Source of the DNA: Pythium myriotylum
Lineage: Eukaryota > Oomycota > Peronosporomycetes > Pythiales > Pythiaceae
Assembly: GCA_023091665.1 (NCBI GenBank)
Contig: JALJCQ010000015.1
Span: forward strand, 310,001-374,000
DNA length: 64,000 nucleotides
Direction of reading: 5' to 3'
Each line of letters starts with the position of its first letter. Position 1 is the stretch's first letter. The notes beneath the pieces were generated by a model that was not told the origin of the DNA, made no database searches, and was given only the letters and a program-made list of their open reading frames with translations. Made by a program: the position numbers and the translations under genes. Shown here in pieces: positions 10,938 to 21,583 of this stretch.

Positions 10938-12988
10938 GGTTGCGACTGGTTCACGTTACTCGAAAAGAAAGCACGGCTGCTCAATGGTGTCACCCGTCCA
11001 ACAGTGCTGTATGGCGAGACTTGCATTGCGCGAAGGCCGTTCGTTACAATGTCTGGTCCGGATTTGCGACGATTCACACGTGGAAACCCTGGCATCTTTT
11101 TATAACGAATTCCTTGTCAAACCGGTTGCTGATGACTTATACTTGCACGCATGGTTTCTCTGGGAGGGATCACTTATACGTGTTAGCCTTCTCAAGTTGA
11201 TTGGGCCTCACAGGTCCCACTGATTTCACAGCGGCACAACCATTGGAATGTTGACCAAGCGCAAAGGTCCGAAGCCAACATTCTGTCCCTCTGAATCCCA
11301 AGTTTAGACTCATCGCAACTGCCTGGATGTTGAGGTACAGCCACGCACGACAGTAAGGTACAAATCGAAAAATTGGAATCCTCTTCAAGTCGTGGAGTCA
11401 TGGGATGCTTTCTTCTCCAGGGAAATGCCGGTTGGATAGTTGTGTCAGAACTGACAGTTAAATTGATCCATTTTACGGCTCTATTGAGCTGAGGAGCAGC
11501 GCCCCTTCGCATGCACTGTTGACGTACGTGAATGCTGGTATCAACGCCACAGACTTTGATAGGTTAGGGGATTCCAGGTAGGTGCAGATAGGTGAATCCA
11601 TGCCTTGGATTGGCAAGTCAGCCCATCGCTTCAGATATCCTCGAATTATGTGCAGAGCGCAGTACCCAAGACAGTTCTCAGACAGAGTGATCTAGCGCAT
11701 CTTCTTCGCATGAAAGATTCGCAACATGCATAAAACGCAGGCTGGAGGTGGAGAGCACGAGCGCTTTTTGAAGGATGGGGCTGATAGGGTTGAAACCCTC
11801 ACTGAAAGGACTGGCGTCTGGGCACTTGCACAATCCCGTTTGCCAGTGGAGCAACTTCTGCGCAATGTTATTCTTTTTTTTTGCAGTGCTGATGCGATCT
11901 GGGTATTGCGCACTAATCAGATAGTTTGCTCGGGCGGCCTCCTGTCCAAGCGAACACACCCGCAGTTCTCCCGCAGAGTAGGTATTCCTCGCGAACGGCT
12001 TTGGTGGTTTAGAGTTCATGAACGTAGCCCAAATCGCCGATGCCACAGTCTGGTATCTACGACACCAGTTTGGTAGAGTCTATTGTCCCAACATAACGGA
12101 AGATGTTCGCCTTGTGCAGTTGAAAATCGTCGAGAAATGGTTTGATTGCTTTCTTCCCAAATTGTGCATGTCTTGACTGCGAGAGTCCCTCCAGCCTGCA
12201 GGGACAATGGCGGTAAAGACATGCATGGCTTGGGAGTTTCATGTTCCCCGAGCCCACGCACATGAAACTTCCAAGAAAAGTATGTACTGTACCGGATCAG
12301 AAACTCCCAACTTGCACACTCCACGCCACTTCGAAGGGCTTTGTCTGGTTTGAAGAATCCATATTGATGAAATTGGAGATCTTGCCAATTCACAAGTGTG
12401 TTCACCACGTTACGTACCAGGATCACATATCCTCTCGACGCTGCGAATGGTTCTCGATCAGCGAATTCCAAGGAAACTTATTCCAATGGTACCTCACCTG
12501 GAGCTTTTACGATATATCTTCAAGCTCAGCGGGCGTGCAACCTTGCCGACTGTCTCGGCATCCAATGTTGGATCCACCAACTACGCGCAGCAAAGTCGAT
12601 GGCGACAACGCTGGGCAACCACGCGATAGATTTGCGAACCAGCACAAATGCCAATCACCCCATGTCTCTCGAAAGACTTTCTAACCTCCGAGAACTGCTT
12701 GTCGCTGACCTGCGTACGTGGTGGTCCAACGGGTTCGACCAAGTTGAGGCAGGACAAAGAACCAAGCCCACCGAGCTATTAGGATTCAAAGTGGGTGAAC
12801 TCAACAGATCTAGTTGCTTCAACATATCTTCAACCTCAACTGTTCTTTTGACTTTGTGAATTACGTTTGACTGACCTGGTGATACTGCAAATAGTGAACT
12901 GAGCAAAAATCATTGAACCGCGATGCTCCAGACCTCTGGCAATCGGGCAATCGACAACGCTTGCCTAGACATGTTAGCGGTGTCAGTT
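10938..12988. other. Flank of zinc-finger copy 1 and spacer between the two copies
   Basis: From 10938 to about 11300 the sequence aligns by eye with 14468 to about 14830, the upstream flank of the intact paralog; both contain TATAACGAATTCCTTGT. From about 11300 to 12880 I see only short unrecognised ORFs on both strands, none with a domain I can name. A T-rich run lies at 11873-11882. From about 12890 the sequence is the duplicated 3' flank of copy 2. Confidence 0.45.
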
Positions 12989-14467
12989 TCATGGCACATT
13001 ACTAAACCGAGCGAGTCGATTACCACCACCATGAGCCCAACAATGACCTTGAGAAATTGCGATTTTGATGCATCCGTCTGCCTTGCAGGGTGTTCCACCG
13101 CCGTGCGACCAACACAGTTTTCTGGACTTGGCACGTTTGCCGCACCCAACCGCTTGGCACGTCATATATCCGCCTAGCCAGGTGGTTATTACTGTAAAGA
13201 GTGCTCGCTTCACGAATTTCCAAACAGCCTCACCATGCTTCCAACAGAGTCCTTTGTTTTGAGCTCGACATGTGCATCCTTCAACGCTGCATCGCTTTCC
13301 ACCCTACAATGCAGAGTTACGATTTGGGCTAGGATGATCGCTGCCGCTAGCACAGACCCCATGGCGGACGCAGAGTCCGTGATCGACCAATACGTTGCTG
13401 CATCCTCGTATGGAGCATCCACGCGATTTCGGCTTCATCTTGCACCGGTTGGCTGTGCTCGTAGTCTCTGCTTCTAATGATATTGTCGACCGTTCAATTG
13501 ATGCATGGGGCATTGGCTCCCTCGTGAGCTCCTCTCCCCTTTTATCCTTGATCTTCTGCAGGCCACTTCCTTGCTCAACTTGCGTCTTCGCGAAGGAGTT
13601 GACCACATCCCGGCCACGTAGTTGAGTCTGTTGCCGAGTTTTTACCACCACAATGAGGTCGCATTTGTTTCTGTGGACTGCTTTCTTTTTGTTGAGGCTT
13701 GCGTTTCGCTCGACACAAGCATGATTTGTGCCTTGAATGATTTGTATCGATTTCGACCATCCTCTGTGGTCTTCTTGGCTGGTTTCTTTACTCTCCAGTA
13801 AGTCCCGACCTAATCTCACTGTCGCGGTATGGTGCAATGGCGCGTGTGTTTCGAGGGGGGTTCGAAAGAAATCTCGGAACGGTGGAAGTGGGCTATCCGT
13901 GCGGCCTTCGCTTTGTTCGTCGGACAATCTTCTCCCCCAAGACGTACACCGACCGCGTCGTTCAATCTCTGTATAAGGTCTCAGAACTCGCTGAATATCG
14001 TCATGCTCTTGAGTACGTTCGATCGGTCTTTCGCAGTTGGAGTATTCCCTAGAACAATGGTCGCTGCTGCTTGATAACCCCCCGTTCCGAAGTGTTTCGA
14101 CGCACGATGGTGGACTGATCAGTCGAGCCCCTATCGGTTTTGTCAGAGGACCAACGCCGAGGTGACCAAAACCACTTATCGAGCCCTCATTCCACAGTGA
14201 CCTCCAGAGACGTTGATCTCGAAACACTTGTATTAACCGGAAGTGTTGGTGGGCCGACCCGTTTTCGTACTCTGAATCCGGGGCTTGGAAGTCTTGTGCC
14301 GTGTTACGCTTCGCCTTTGCGTCACATTCAAGCCCTGGACTATGTTGAGACTTGAAAGAGCTCTCTTGTACTCGACGTTCTCCACGCAGATGCTTGGTTG
14401 ATACATCTTCTCTGTTCTCGGTCGTGCGGCCTTGCTGAGCGGCCGCTACTCGCTTGAACTGCTGCAT
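12989..14467 (-). CDS. Zinc-finger (WRKY19-like C-x4-C-x9-C-x2-H) protein, intact copy 2
   Basis: Two exons: 14467-13358 and 13303-12989, giving 474 residues. The 54-bp intron (13304-13357) starts GTCTGTGC and ends TTGTAG. It is inferred because joining in phase 0 turns two partial fingers into continuous RHG-GGKRCSVEGC, the family consensus. The ATG at 14467 is the first in an open frame that also aligns with copy 1. The N-terminal 340 residues are charged, low in hydrophobic content and unrecognised. The C-terminal 120 residues hold four fingers: CSIRGC..C..H, CSVEGC..CWKH, CQAVGC..CWSH and CKADGC..CWAH. Proteins with this Cys/His spacing are numerous in oomycetes and are thought to bind nucleic acid or protein, but no precise role is known. 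It could be a transcription-related regulator; that is inference. Confidence 0.75.
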
Positions 14468-15771
14468 GCTTAGTTCTCTGTATGGAGCTCGTTTGTTTAA
14501 GGACGAGAACGACCGCTCAAAGGCGCCTCACCTCCGTTGTCCCAGCCCGGTGCATAGTTCGATGAGAATGCTCGAAGTCCGCTCGTTTCAACGTCTCGTG
14601 CGGATTTGCGACGATTGGGAAACCCTAGAGTCTTGTTATAACGAATTCCTTGTGAACTTCGCTGCGATCATCATCACCTCCTCACGTCACTGTGGTAGAA
14701 GTGATCTGTTTATACGTATAATCCTTCTAAAGTCGATCGTAACTGATCCGCGGCTCACTGGCCTCACGAATTTCACAGGGGCACAGCCAGTGGAATGTTG
14801 CCCAACTCTTGGGACTCGCTGCAACTGCATCATGGAACGACGGCCGACAAAAAGAGAAGCACGATGCGATTGGGACCACGCCTCGAATACTGTAACAGGA
14901 GGCTATCTTGCAGTTTGGTCTCTCAGTCACTCATTCCTCGAGATAGCCTCTTCACACAAATGATCAGTTGTCAGATTTAATTCAGGATCCATTTTAAGTG
15001 CTTGGTCGAGTCAATTCGATTCGACCGCGACGAGTTTTCACGATAACGCAAGGGTTTCCACACTGTTGATTGGCAGTATGTGGTGACTGACGATTCTGTG
15101 GTCGTGATTTTGCCCAAAAGCATATGAGATTTTCCCTCAACTCCTCGCCAATGATGCATCGGAAACGTACAATTCACCCAAAGCAGTGAATGATTTGCAC
15201 ATTCCTCCATTCAGTATTCTCGAGCACTGTCGGAGATGGGAAGCACCAGCCTGCTTTCGAAAAATGCAGTTGAAACGCCAAGCCTTCCGTGCAAGAAACT
15301 GACGTCGGATCAGTTGTACAGTAGGTTGAAGCCCAAATGATCGAATTTCTTGGGATGAGCCGTCAAGTTGGATCCCAAATCCTGCGCGTCTTTGCTGCCA
15401 TTGCCGGGAGCATGAAAGCTTGCAACCAAAGAAAAGTTTTCTTTGGTTGCGTGGGTTTTCTTAGAAAACTCGAATGACCGCACAATTTGATATCTTGCAC
15501 ATGGAGTTCGTAGATTGTCTTGCAAACAGCATTACACCTGCTCGAAATCCGGAGAGAAGGTGGTTGGTCCGAGCTCTTCAAGCTGAGCTCAGATATCTGC
15601 ACATCGAAACCTCACTGTGAGTCAAGCAGCAACAGCCCGGATTCTCGCATCATCGTGCGTGGGGGACCCACGAGTTTGTTCCCTTTATTTGTTGCAACGG
15701 GCTTCGAAGATTCATGCGAGATCTCATGCACAGTGCAATGCATTACGTAACCAGCGAGGTAAATTCTTTAT
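14468..15771. other. Upstream flank of zinc-finger copy 2 and spacer
   Basis: The first ~360 bp are shared with the flank of copy 1 and probably include its promoter. The rest has no recognisable gene. A perfect 29-nt palindrome lies at 15422-15450. Confidence 0.45.
15422..15450. repeat. Perfect 14-bp-arm palindrome
   Basis: The arm GCAACCAAAGAAAA is followed by one G and then its exact reverse complement. It lies in non-coding sequence about 300 bp downstream of the 3' end of the gene at 15772. It could form a cruciform or a transcript hairpin; no function can be assigned. Confidence 0.8.
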
Positions 15772-16734
15772 TTAGATGGCGAACGAAGTGATCGCGGCAA
15801 CAGCGACACTCACTATCACTGTGAGCACCGCGGAATGCGAGCTGGCACTACTCTTGGGCGTGGCGGTCGGAGCAATGGTTGTCACGACTGGAGCCGTCGT
15901 GGCAACAACTGTGGGGGCATCAGTTACATTTCCCGCCGTGGCAATTTCGCCTGTCGTACTTCCAGCCGGCGAGGCCGTTGGCTTCTCCGTTTTCTCGGCC
16001 GCCTTCTCTGTCGACGGTGAAGGCGACGGCGACGGCGACGCTGATGAGGAGTCGCCAGCAGTCAACTGTTCGTCCGTGATGGACTGCCCTGAGGCTGCCT
16101 GCTGTTGCAGCTTGAGCAGCTTCGCGCGGTACTTGTCGACCTCGGCATCGCCAATGGTCAGCAGCAGATCGCCGTATCCAGGCGCGATCGCCTCAGACTC
16201 TTCCGTAAACTTGTCGAAGGCCGCAACGAGCTTCGTGGCGTCTGGCGAGCCCCCGTGGAAGGTCGCTTCGAAGTCATCGTTGAGCTTCTCGAGGTTGGCC
16301 GCGATCTTATCGCTCTTGAGTTCCGTAGCTGCCTTCTTCGACGCGGCATACAAGAAGTCCCACGACGCCTCTGGGTATATGTTCGTGATGCTGTAGAACG
16401 CGATCGGGTTCTTCTTGCCATACTCCAAGATTGCATCCTGGAAGCCTGGCTTGGCCTTGTCGAGGGCGACGATAAGGTCGCCGATTTGCTTGGCGATCGC
16501 GTACAATCCAGTCTTGCCACTCGCGAGCTGCTCCTCAACCTGCTTCTTCACGGGGGTGACCTTTGATAGCAGCGTCGCATCGACATTCTTGACGAGCGTC
16601 TCGATCAGGAAAAGCTGATATTCGTTCGAGATGGTATGAATGGCGAACTGTGGGTCCATGTTGAAAGTCTTGGCTGAGGCTGAAGCCAGCGCGACGAGAG
16701 CGAGGACGAGGAAGCGGGCCGTGGAGGTGAGCAT
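15772..16734 (-). CDS. Secreted, probably GPI-anchored protein of unknown function
   Basis: It encodes 320 residues. A signal peptide is clear (MLTSTARFLVLALVALASASA, cleavage near residue 21). Residues ~25-215 form a helical-looking, Lys/Glu/Ala-rich domain with one or no cysteine. Residues ~225-295 are a Ser/Pro/Thr/Ala-rich stalk, including an (SP)n run and many TTAP-like repeats, likely O-glycosylated. The last 20 residues are hydrophobic after a Ser-rich stretch, the usual GPI-attachment layout. I do not recognise the globular domain; it is not an elicitin, which would have six conserved cysteines. The ATG at 16734 is the natural start because it opens the signal peptide. A surface or wall-associated place is inferred from the layout alone. 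Confidence 0.8.
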   Translation of the reverse strand: MLTSTARFLVLALVALASASAKTFNMDPQFAIHTISNEYQLFLIETLVKNVDATLLSKVTPVKKQVEEQLASGKTGLYAIAKQIGDLIVALDKAKPGFQDAILEYGKKNPIAFYSITNIYPEASWDFLYAASKKAATELKSDKIAANLEKLNDDFEATFHGGSPDATKLVAAFDKFTEESEAIAPGYGDLLLTIGDAEVDKYRAKLLKLQQQAASGQSITDEQLTAGDSSSASPSPSPSPSTEKAAEKTEKPTASPAGSTTGEIATAGNVTDAPTVVATTAPVVTTIAPTATPKSSASSHSAVLTVIVSVAVAAITSFAI

Positions 16735-18520
16735 CTTGGACGGGATACTTGGAAGGAGTCGGTGAGTCTGCGTAGAGCCGAGTAGATTGGAGAGTGAGAG
16801 TTGTTGCGGACGGTCCCAACCTCAGGAGACCCTCTCCTTGAATGGTTGGTGGGTCGCTCGTTGGCTCCTGCGCGTAATTTGTCATCGAGAGATTCGTTAG
16901 TAATATCAGAAGTGTCACTGTTGGAGGTCCCATCGGAGCAAAAGAAAGGGCCTGGGTGGACCGCTCCAAGTATTGACTCCCATCCAGCGTTGACTTTTTA
17001 CTCGATTGGGTGCCGACACAGCTGTGGTGCGGAGGCAGGCGTAAATCAAGGTCTGGCACACTGTCTTTAAAAATCCAGGAGGGACTTCCTCTCTACTAAT
17101 GTCATCTGGCCCTTTTCTTAGCAGGACTCAGACGATGGATCTTCTTCGATGAGCCGATATCAAGTACGGTAGCACGGAAAACATTTGAACACGCAGGCAA
17201 GCGTGACAAAAAAGTCATCTTCGACGATTCTAAAATTCTACAAAATGTCTGTGTCTCCCTCACCCAACCCATAGTTTGGTACCACGGAAAACATTCGACC
17301 CAACCCATAGTGTGGTTTCAGTTGGTGGATGCAGTCACCCGTGGAGCGCCCCTGGATCTCCATGTGTCATCTGTGTCGTCTGACAACGTGAAAGATATCG
17401 ATACCTCCGCATGGCAGTCATGGCAAAGTGTCCGAGCTCTCTTGCGCACCTTGGTGCGGCTAACCTGCGAGTCTACGCCAACTGAGTCGTTTATGACGAC
17501 GACAATGCTAAGCCATTGAAAGCGTCGGCTTGAGTCCTTGGAGACAATTGAGATCGATCCAGCACGGTCCCAAGGGAGTCAGAGAGATCCACACCGATTA
17601 TCTTTTGTTTTTTCTTGTTTTCTTCATGGTGGTCGTCGTCATGGGCACAGACTCGAAGATCACGGACTTGATGGAGCAAACAAGGGGTAGCTATATCAGG
17701 TGGCCCAAGCTACCAACTAACGTAGGACGCCTTAGCAAGCGGACATGTCTGTGATGAGAACGATCGTCGGTAGACTGAGCCATGGATGGCAATGCGAGGT
17801 CCTGTTGCTTTTTGTATGGAGCTGGCAAGCGTTTGTGAGGAATGGGAGAATCCAGACGTTGGATTTGTCAAGGTTCGTGTCGTAGACGGTGATGTGAACT
17901 GGATTTTCCAGCCGGAACGAAGCTATCGGAAGCGTCTTCTCACAGTCGTCGGAGCACGCGGCAGTACGTAGTGGGAAATAACAAAGCGGATGCTGAGGCG
18001 TCCGCCGACCGAATTGAAGTTGGCTCAAACGAAAACAAGAGAAATTGGTGTGGATCTCTCTGACTCCCTTGACACCATGCTGGATCGATCTCAATTGTCT
18101 CCAAGAACTCTCATCTAAAGATGGCGAGCCTGTGTCTAGGGCGAGTTGACGATAAACGCAAGCACACGTCACGGTCGACGCACCATCCACAAAAAACGTC
18201 TCGCATTCAGTACGGCCAAATATATACCGATATACACATCTTCCCTAGACTATTCCCAAAACTATACACAGTAGTAACGTATTCTCTCAAATAAAAGACC
18301 TCTATGGAATACAAGACCTCCTCGATATAGTGACTCAAGCAGAGACCAAGTGCAGAAATACAAGACCGCCTGAATACAAGACCGCTTGGAATATGTGACA
18401 TGTGGGCAAAATGCTGGCAGAATTGAATCGAATTCGTACGTGGGCCGTTACGGCTGGCGAGTGGCAACCGCCAGCCACCCATGCTTATCTGGAAAGGGTG
18501 TGAGCCAACCATGACCCATG
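16735..18520. other. Non-coding region with degenerate repeats
   Basis: It holds short duplicated pieces (CACGGAAAACATT at about 17175 and 17284; CAACCCATAG at about 17263 and 17302), the inverted repeat described at 17536-18105, and, near 18290-18390, short direct repeats of the type AATACAAGACCGC that flank the pogo-like remnant. No intact gene seen. Confidence 0.5.
17536..18105. repeat. Snap-back element with about 80-bp inverted arms
   Basis: The left arm at 17536-17622 and the right arm at 18031-18105 are inverted copies, sharing for instance GACAATTGAGATCGATCCAG and AGTCAGAGAGATCCACACC in opposite orientation. The loop of about 400 bp has no recognisable gene. It may be a MITE-like or fold-back element, or an inverted duplication. 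Target duplications were not found. Confidence 0.65.
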
Positions 18521-19110
18521 TGAATGGATGCATCGTGCTTCAGCAGAAACGTGCGTGGGTAGATCAGAGTGTGTGGATTGACCTCGCGCTACCGGCACTG
18601 TGGACGGGATCCAAGCATCTCGTGTGGGACTCAATGAGAGCCCACATTGGAAAAATGTGAAAGCGCACTGTGCAAAACGCCACATCGCTGCGTGTGTCAT
18701 TCCTGGTGGAATGACGCCGTATTGGAATCTACAAGACCTTGTCCGATCGCTTCCACATGTCAATCAATGGGGACAACATTGGACCATTGATTGAAATGTG
18801 GAAGCGATCGGACAAGGTCCAATACACACGAGGAGGGAATCCAAAGCCTCCGTCAGTCGATGTCCTGCCATCATGGGTCAGGGATGCGTGGCGTGCGGTT
18901 CCTGATAGTGTTATTCAAACGTCGATCAAGCGAGCGGGGTTTGTAGACAACATAGACGAGTGGCACATCAGTCGACACGACGTCCATGGCCAAGCGTTTC
19001 GAAATGCGTGGAACTGTGTAAGTGATGGTGATCCTGTACAGCCACCAGATATTGGTGAAGGTGATGTCCTCTGTTTGGCCTTTGATGATATAACGTTGAT
19101 TGACCCGTAG
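18520..19110 (+). pseudogene. pogo/Tigger-like DDE transposase remnant
   Basis: Pieces in two or three frames together resemble the C-terminal half of a pogo-type DDE transposase: KRAWVDQSVWIDL and LVWDSMRAH in one frame (18530-18660), KNVKAHCAKRH and VIPGGMTPYWNLQ in the next (18640-18740), and LPSWVRDAWRAVPDSVI then SIKRAGF to the stop at 19110. Frame changes between pieces and a missing N terminus make it non-functional. Short direct repeats AATATAAGACCGCTTG-like flank it at about 18365-18395 and 19110-19135. It contains an inverted repeat at 18737-18817. Confidence 0.65.
18737..18817. repeat. 34-bp inverted repeat inside the transposase remnant
   Basis: The arms 18737-18770 and 18784-18817 are reverse complements at 33 of 34 positions around a 13-nt loop. 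The right arm lies in the frame that reads MWKRSDKV. It replaces the region where a pogo transposase normally has its conserved Gln-Pro-Leu-Asp block, so it probably arose by local inverted duplication. Confidence 0.8.
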
Positions 19111-19342
19111 GAAATATAAGACCGCTTGAATATAAGACCGATGTCACTAAATTCCGGACACGGCGGCCTAAAATTCATTATCAGACTTTTATGGGATCAG
19201 ACTGGCTGATCGGGTGGCTCTGTGGGACAGATGTCATCATTTTTTCCACTGATCGGTTTTGTTGATTGCTATTGTGTGGCTCGGCGTTCAGTGTTTTGAG
19301 CAATCAACAGGATTTTGTGTAACTCGCATCCCACAGACAAAG

Positions 19343-21410
19343 ATGGAGACGTCTGAGGCACTAAGTGTACGGGAACGTGTCGCACTCATTCGCGCGAACA
19401 CGATACCAGCAACTTCACGTCGCTCGTATCGCGCGACGTGGTCGGCTTTAGTCCAGTGGATGCTCCAGCACAAGCGCAACCTCATCCCGATACCATTTGT
19501 GGAGCAGCTTCACGACCCCAGTCGCACGCGCAAAGCTATCCTCGCTGCGATCCTGCGTTGACCACACCCGACCTCCGTTGGATTTCGAGCGGCTGCAAGC
19601 AGCAGACTTTGTGGAGTGGCTCCTGACCCTGCGCAAACGCGACGGAAAGCCCCCCGGCTTCTCAACGTTCAATAACCACCGGGCGGCGCTGTTCAATCTC
19701 TTTCGAGAGTATCGCTGTCTGATGAGCAATGAGCTCCAGACCGAGCTGACTACGTACTTTCGAGGCCTCAAGCGTAGTACCGCCGAGCAAGCAGCGAATG
19801 GCGACGTTGCCGTCAAGGTCGGGAAGGATCCACTCTCGCTGGAGATGTATGAGTTCATCTGCACGCAGATGTTGAAGTCCAGCTCCAAGGACATGGTGTT
19901 CGCACATGCCTTTCTTGTGATCTCGTGGAATCTCATGTGCAGGTCTGCAAACACAGTGGGCATCATGACAAGCCACATCGAGTGGCGGGACGATTCTTTC
20001 TGTGTGTTTTTTGCGCACATGAAGAACGATCAAATCGGTTCCAGACCAAGAGATCCTCGTCACATTTACGCGAACCCCCTACGACCAAGTATCTGTCCGC
20101 TCTTGGCGCTGGGGATCTATTGGGCTGTGTTTGCAGTGGACCAAGACCGCTTGTTCCCGGGATCGGCACAATACGACCGACTCCGCAAGCTACTGCACGC
20201 TTTCCTCGAAGAAGACGCAGTGAAGGCAGAGTTGTTCCGACGTGGCGTCGATTCAAACGACATCGGCACTCACTCAATCCGCAAAGGCTCGGCGACGTAC
20301 TGCTCATCCGGTTCAACTGCTTGTCCATCCTCCACAGCGGTCCATCTTCGTGCTGGTTGGTCTCTCGGTGGTGTACAAAACACATATCTTCGCTATCAGG
20401 GCGCTGGCGACATGCATGTTGGTCGCACGGTGTCCGGTCTTCCACCAAACAGCAAGCTCTTTGCATCCCTCCCACCCCGTGTCGACTACAACGACGAACT
20501 CGTCAAGCTCGGCATCAAGACCGCGTTTGGTGATGTTCCGTTGAACCTTCGATTTGTCTGCGAGCACGCACTCGCGGCGCTTGCGTACCACTCCGACTAT
20601 CTGATCGCAACACTACCCGCCGCTCACCCCTTGTTCCAAACCCCGATCTTCCAGACAGGCGATCGCCTCAAGCAACTTCGCGACCGCGTGCGTGTCGGCA
20701 TCGCCTCCGATGATCCAACACAGATTGCTTCTGGTGTGCCTCCTCACTGTGCCATGCTCGGTCGTCTACGGTCTGTGGAGCAGGAACTACAGGCACTACG
20801 ATCCACCGTTGTTGAACAAGTCGTGGAAGGTGTTGTAAGTGCCATCGACGGGCAATCGCACTCGTCAGCAGCAGCAGTCAAACGCGCCATCATCGCATCG
20901 TTCCAAGAGCTCGGTCTCGTGGGCCTGGTTGAACAAGTGCGAGTCGGCTGCCAGCCTGACACACAGTCCTCTCCAACGCCCGACGAATCGACGATCTTTT
21001 TGTATACGTGGGGAGGCAGGTACAGACGTCTCCCCGAGGACTATCAGCTCCACGACGGAACTCCTCGACAGATGTGGGTGTTGTGGACTTGCGGTGGCAC
21101 AAAGCCAAGCGTCCCACCACTACGTCATGTCCAACCGAGCGACCTGAGCTCAGCCAACTCGAGGAAGCGACTTAGTGATCTGCGATTCCTGATGAGCCGT
21201 CTCGAGAGTGCTGCACGAGGACATCCTGCCTGGAGTGCACGCAACGTGGATGTTGAGACCGCTTGTCGTGTTTACGACGAAGTTTCTGAAACGATTGCAC
21301 TCTCAGATTTGACAGGAAAGCAACGCAAACGTCGGCACTCCCAGCTCGGTTGGCGTACAGTCGTCAACGAGTTGCGAAAGCGTCAACGTCAGGTGCATGA
21401 CAACCAGTAG
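19343..21410 (+). pseudogene. Crypton tyrosine recombinase, one frame change
   Basis: Cryptons are DNA transposons that move with a tyrosine recombinase and lack terminal inverted repeats; they are known from oomycetes. The ATG at 19343 (METSEALSVRER) opens the N-terminal SAM-like DNA-binding domain. After the stop at 19559-19561 the homologous sequence continues in a frame offset by one base (VDHTRPPLDFERLQAADF), so a single-base change near 19555 splits it. The downstream frame runs uninterrupted to 21410 and holds the catalytic set: Arg in CRSANTVGI (about 19941), His-x-x-Arg in HSIRKGSATY (about 20270), and Tyr in GGVQNTYLRY (about 20384). The C-terminal 250 residues include a WTCGG segment and a basic tail, probably the DNA-binding region of Crypton proteins. 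Whether the split reflects mutation, an assembly error or an unrecognised intron is open. Confidence 0.85.
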
Positions 21411-21583
21411 GTAGTCAACAAAATACAAGTACCGGTGTAGGTTGAACAGTGTAACCATACATAACCGGTTACATTTACGGTGTTCCCACTCCGTCCCACA
21501 AAGTCCTTCCAACAGTCAATAATAGACCGGTCTTTTATCTGAGAGTTTACGTTAATACCAGTAGTAATACCGTGGCTCTCGGA

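Noticed and set aside
12016..12906. Two minus-strand ORFs (12016-12471 and 12655-12906) and one plus-strand ORF (12398-12859) in the spacer
   Set aside because: They overlap each other on opposite strands and none has a recognisable domain; no basis to choose one as a gene.
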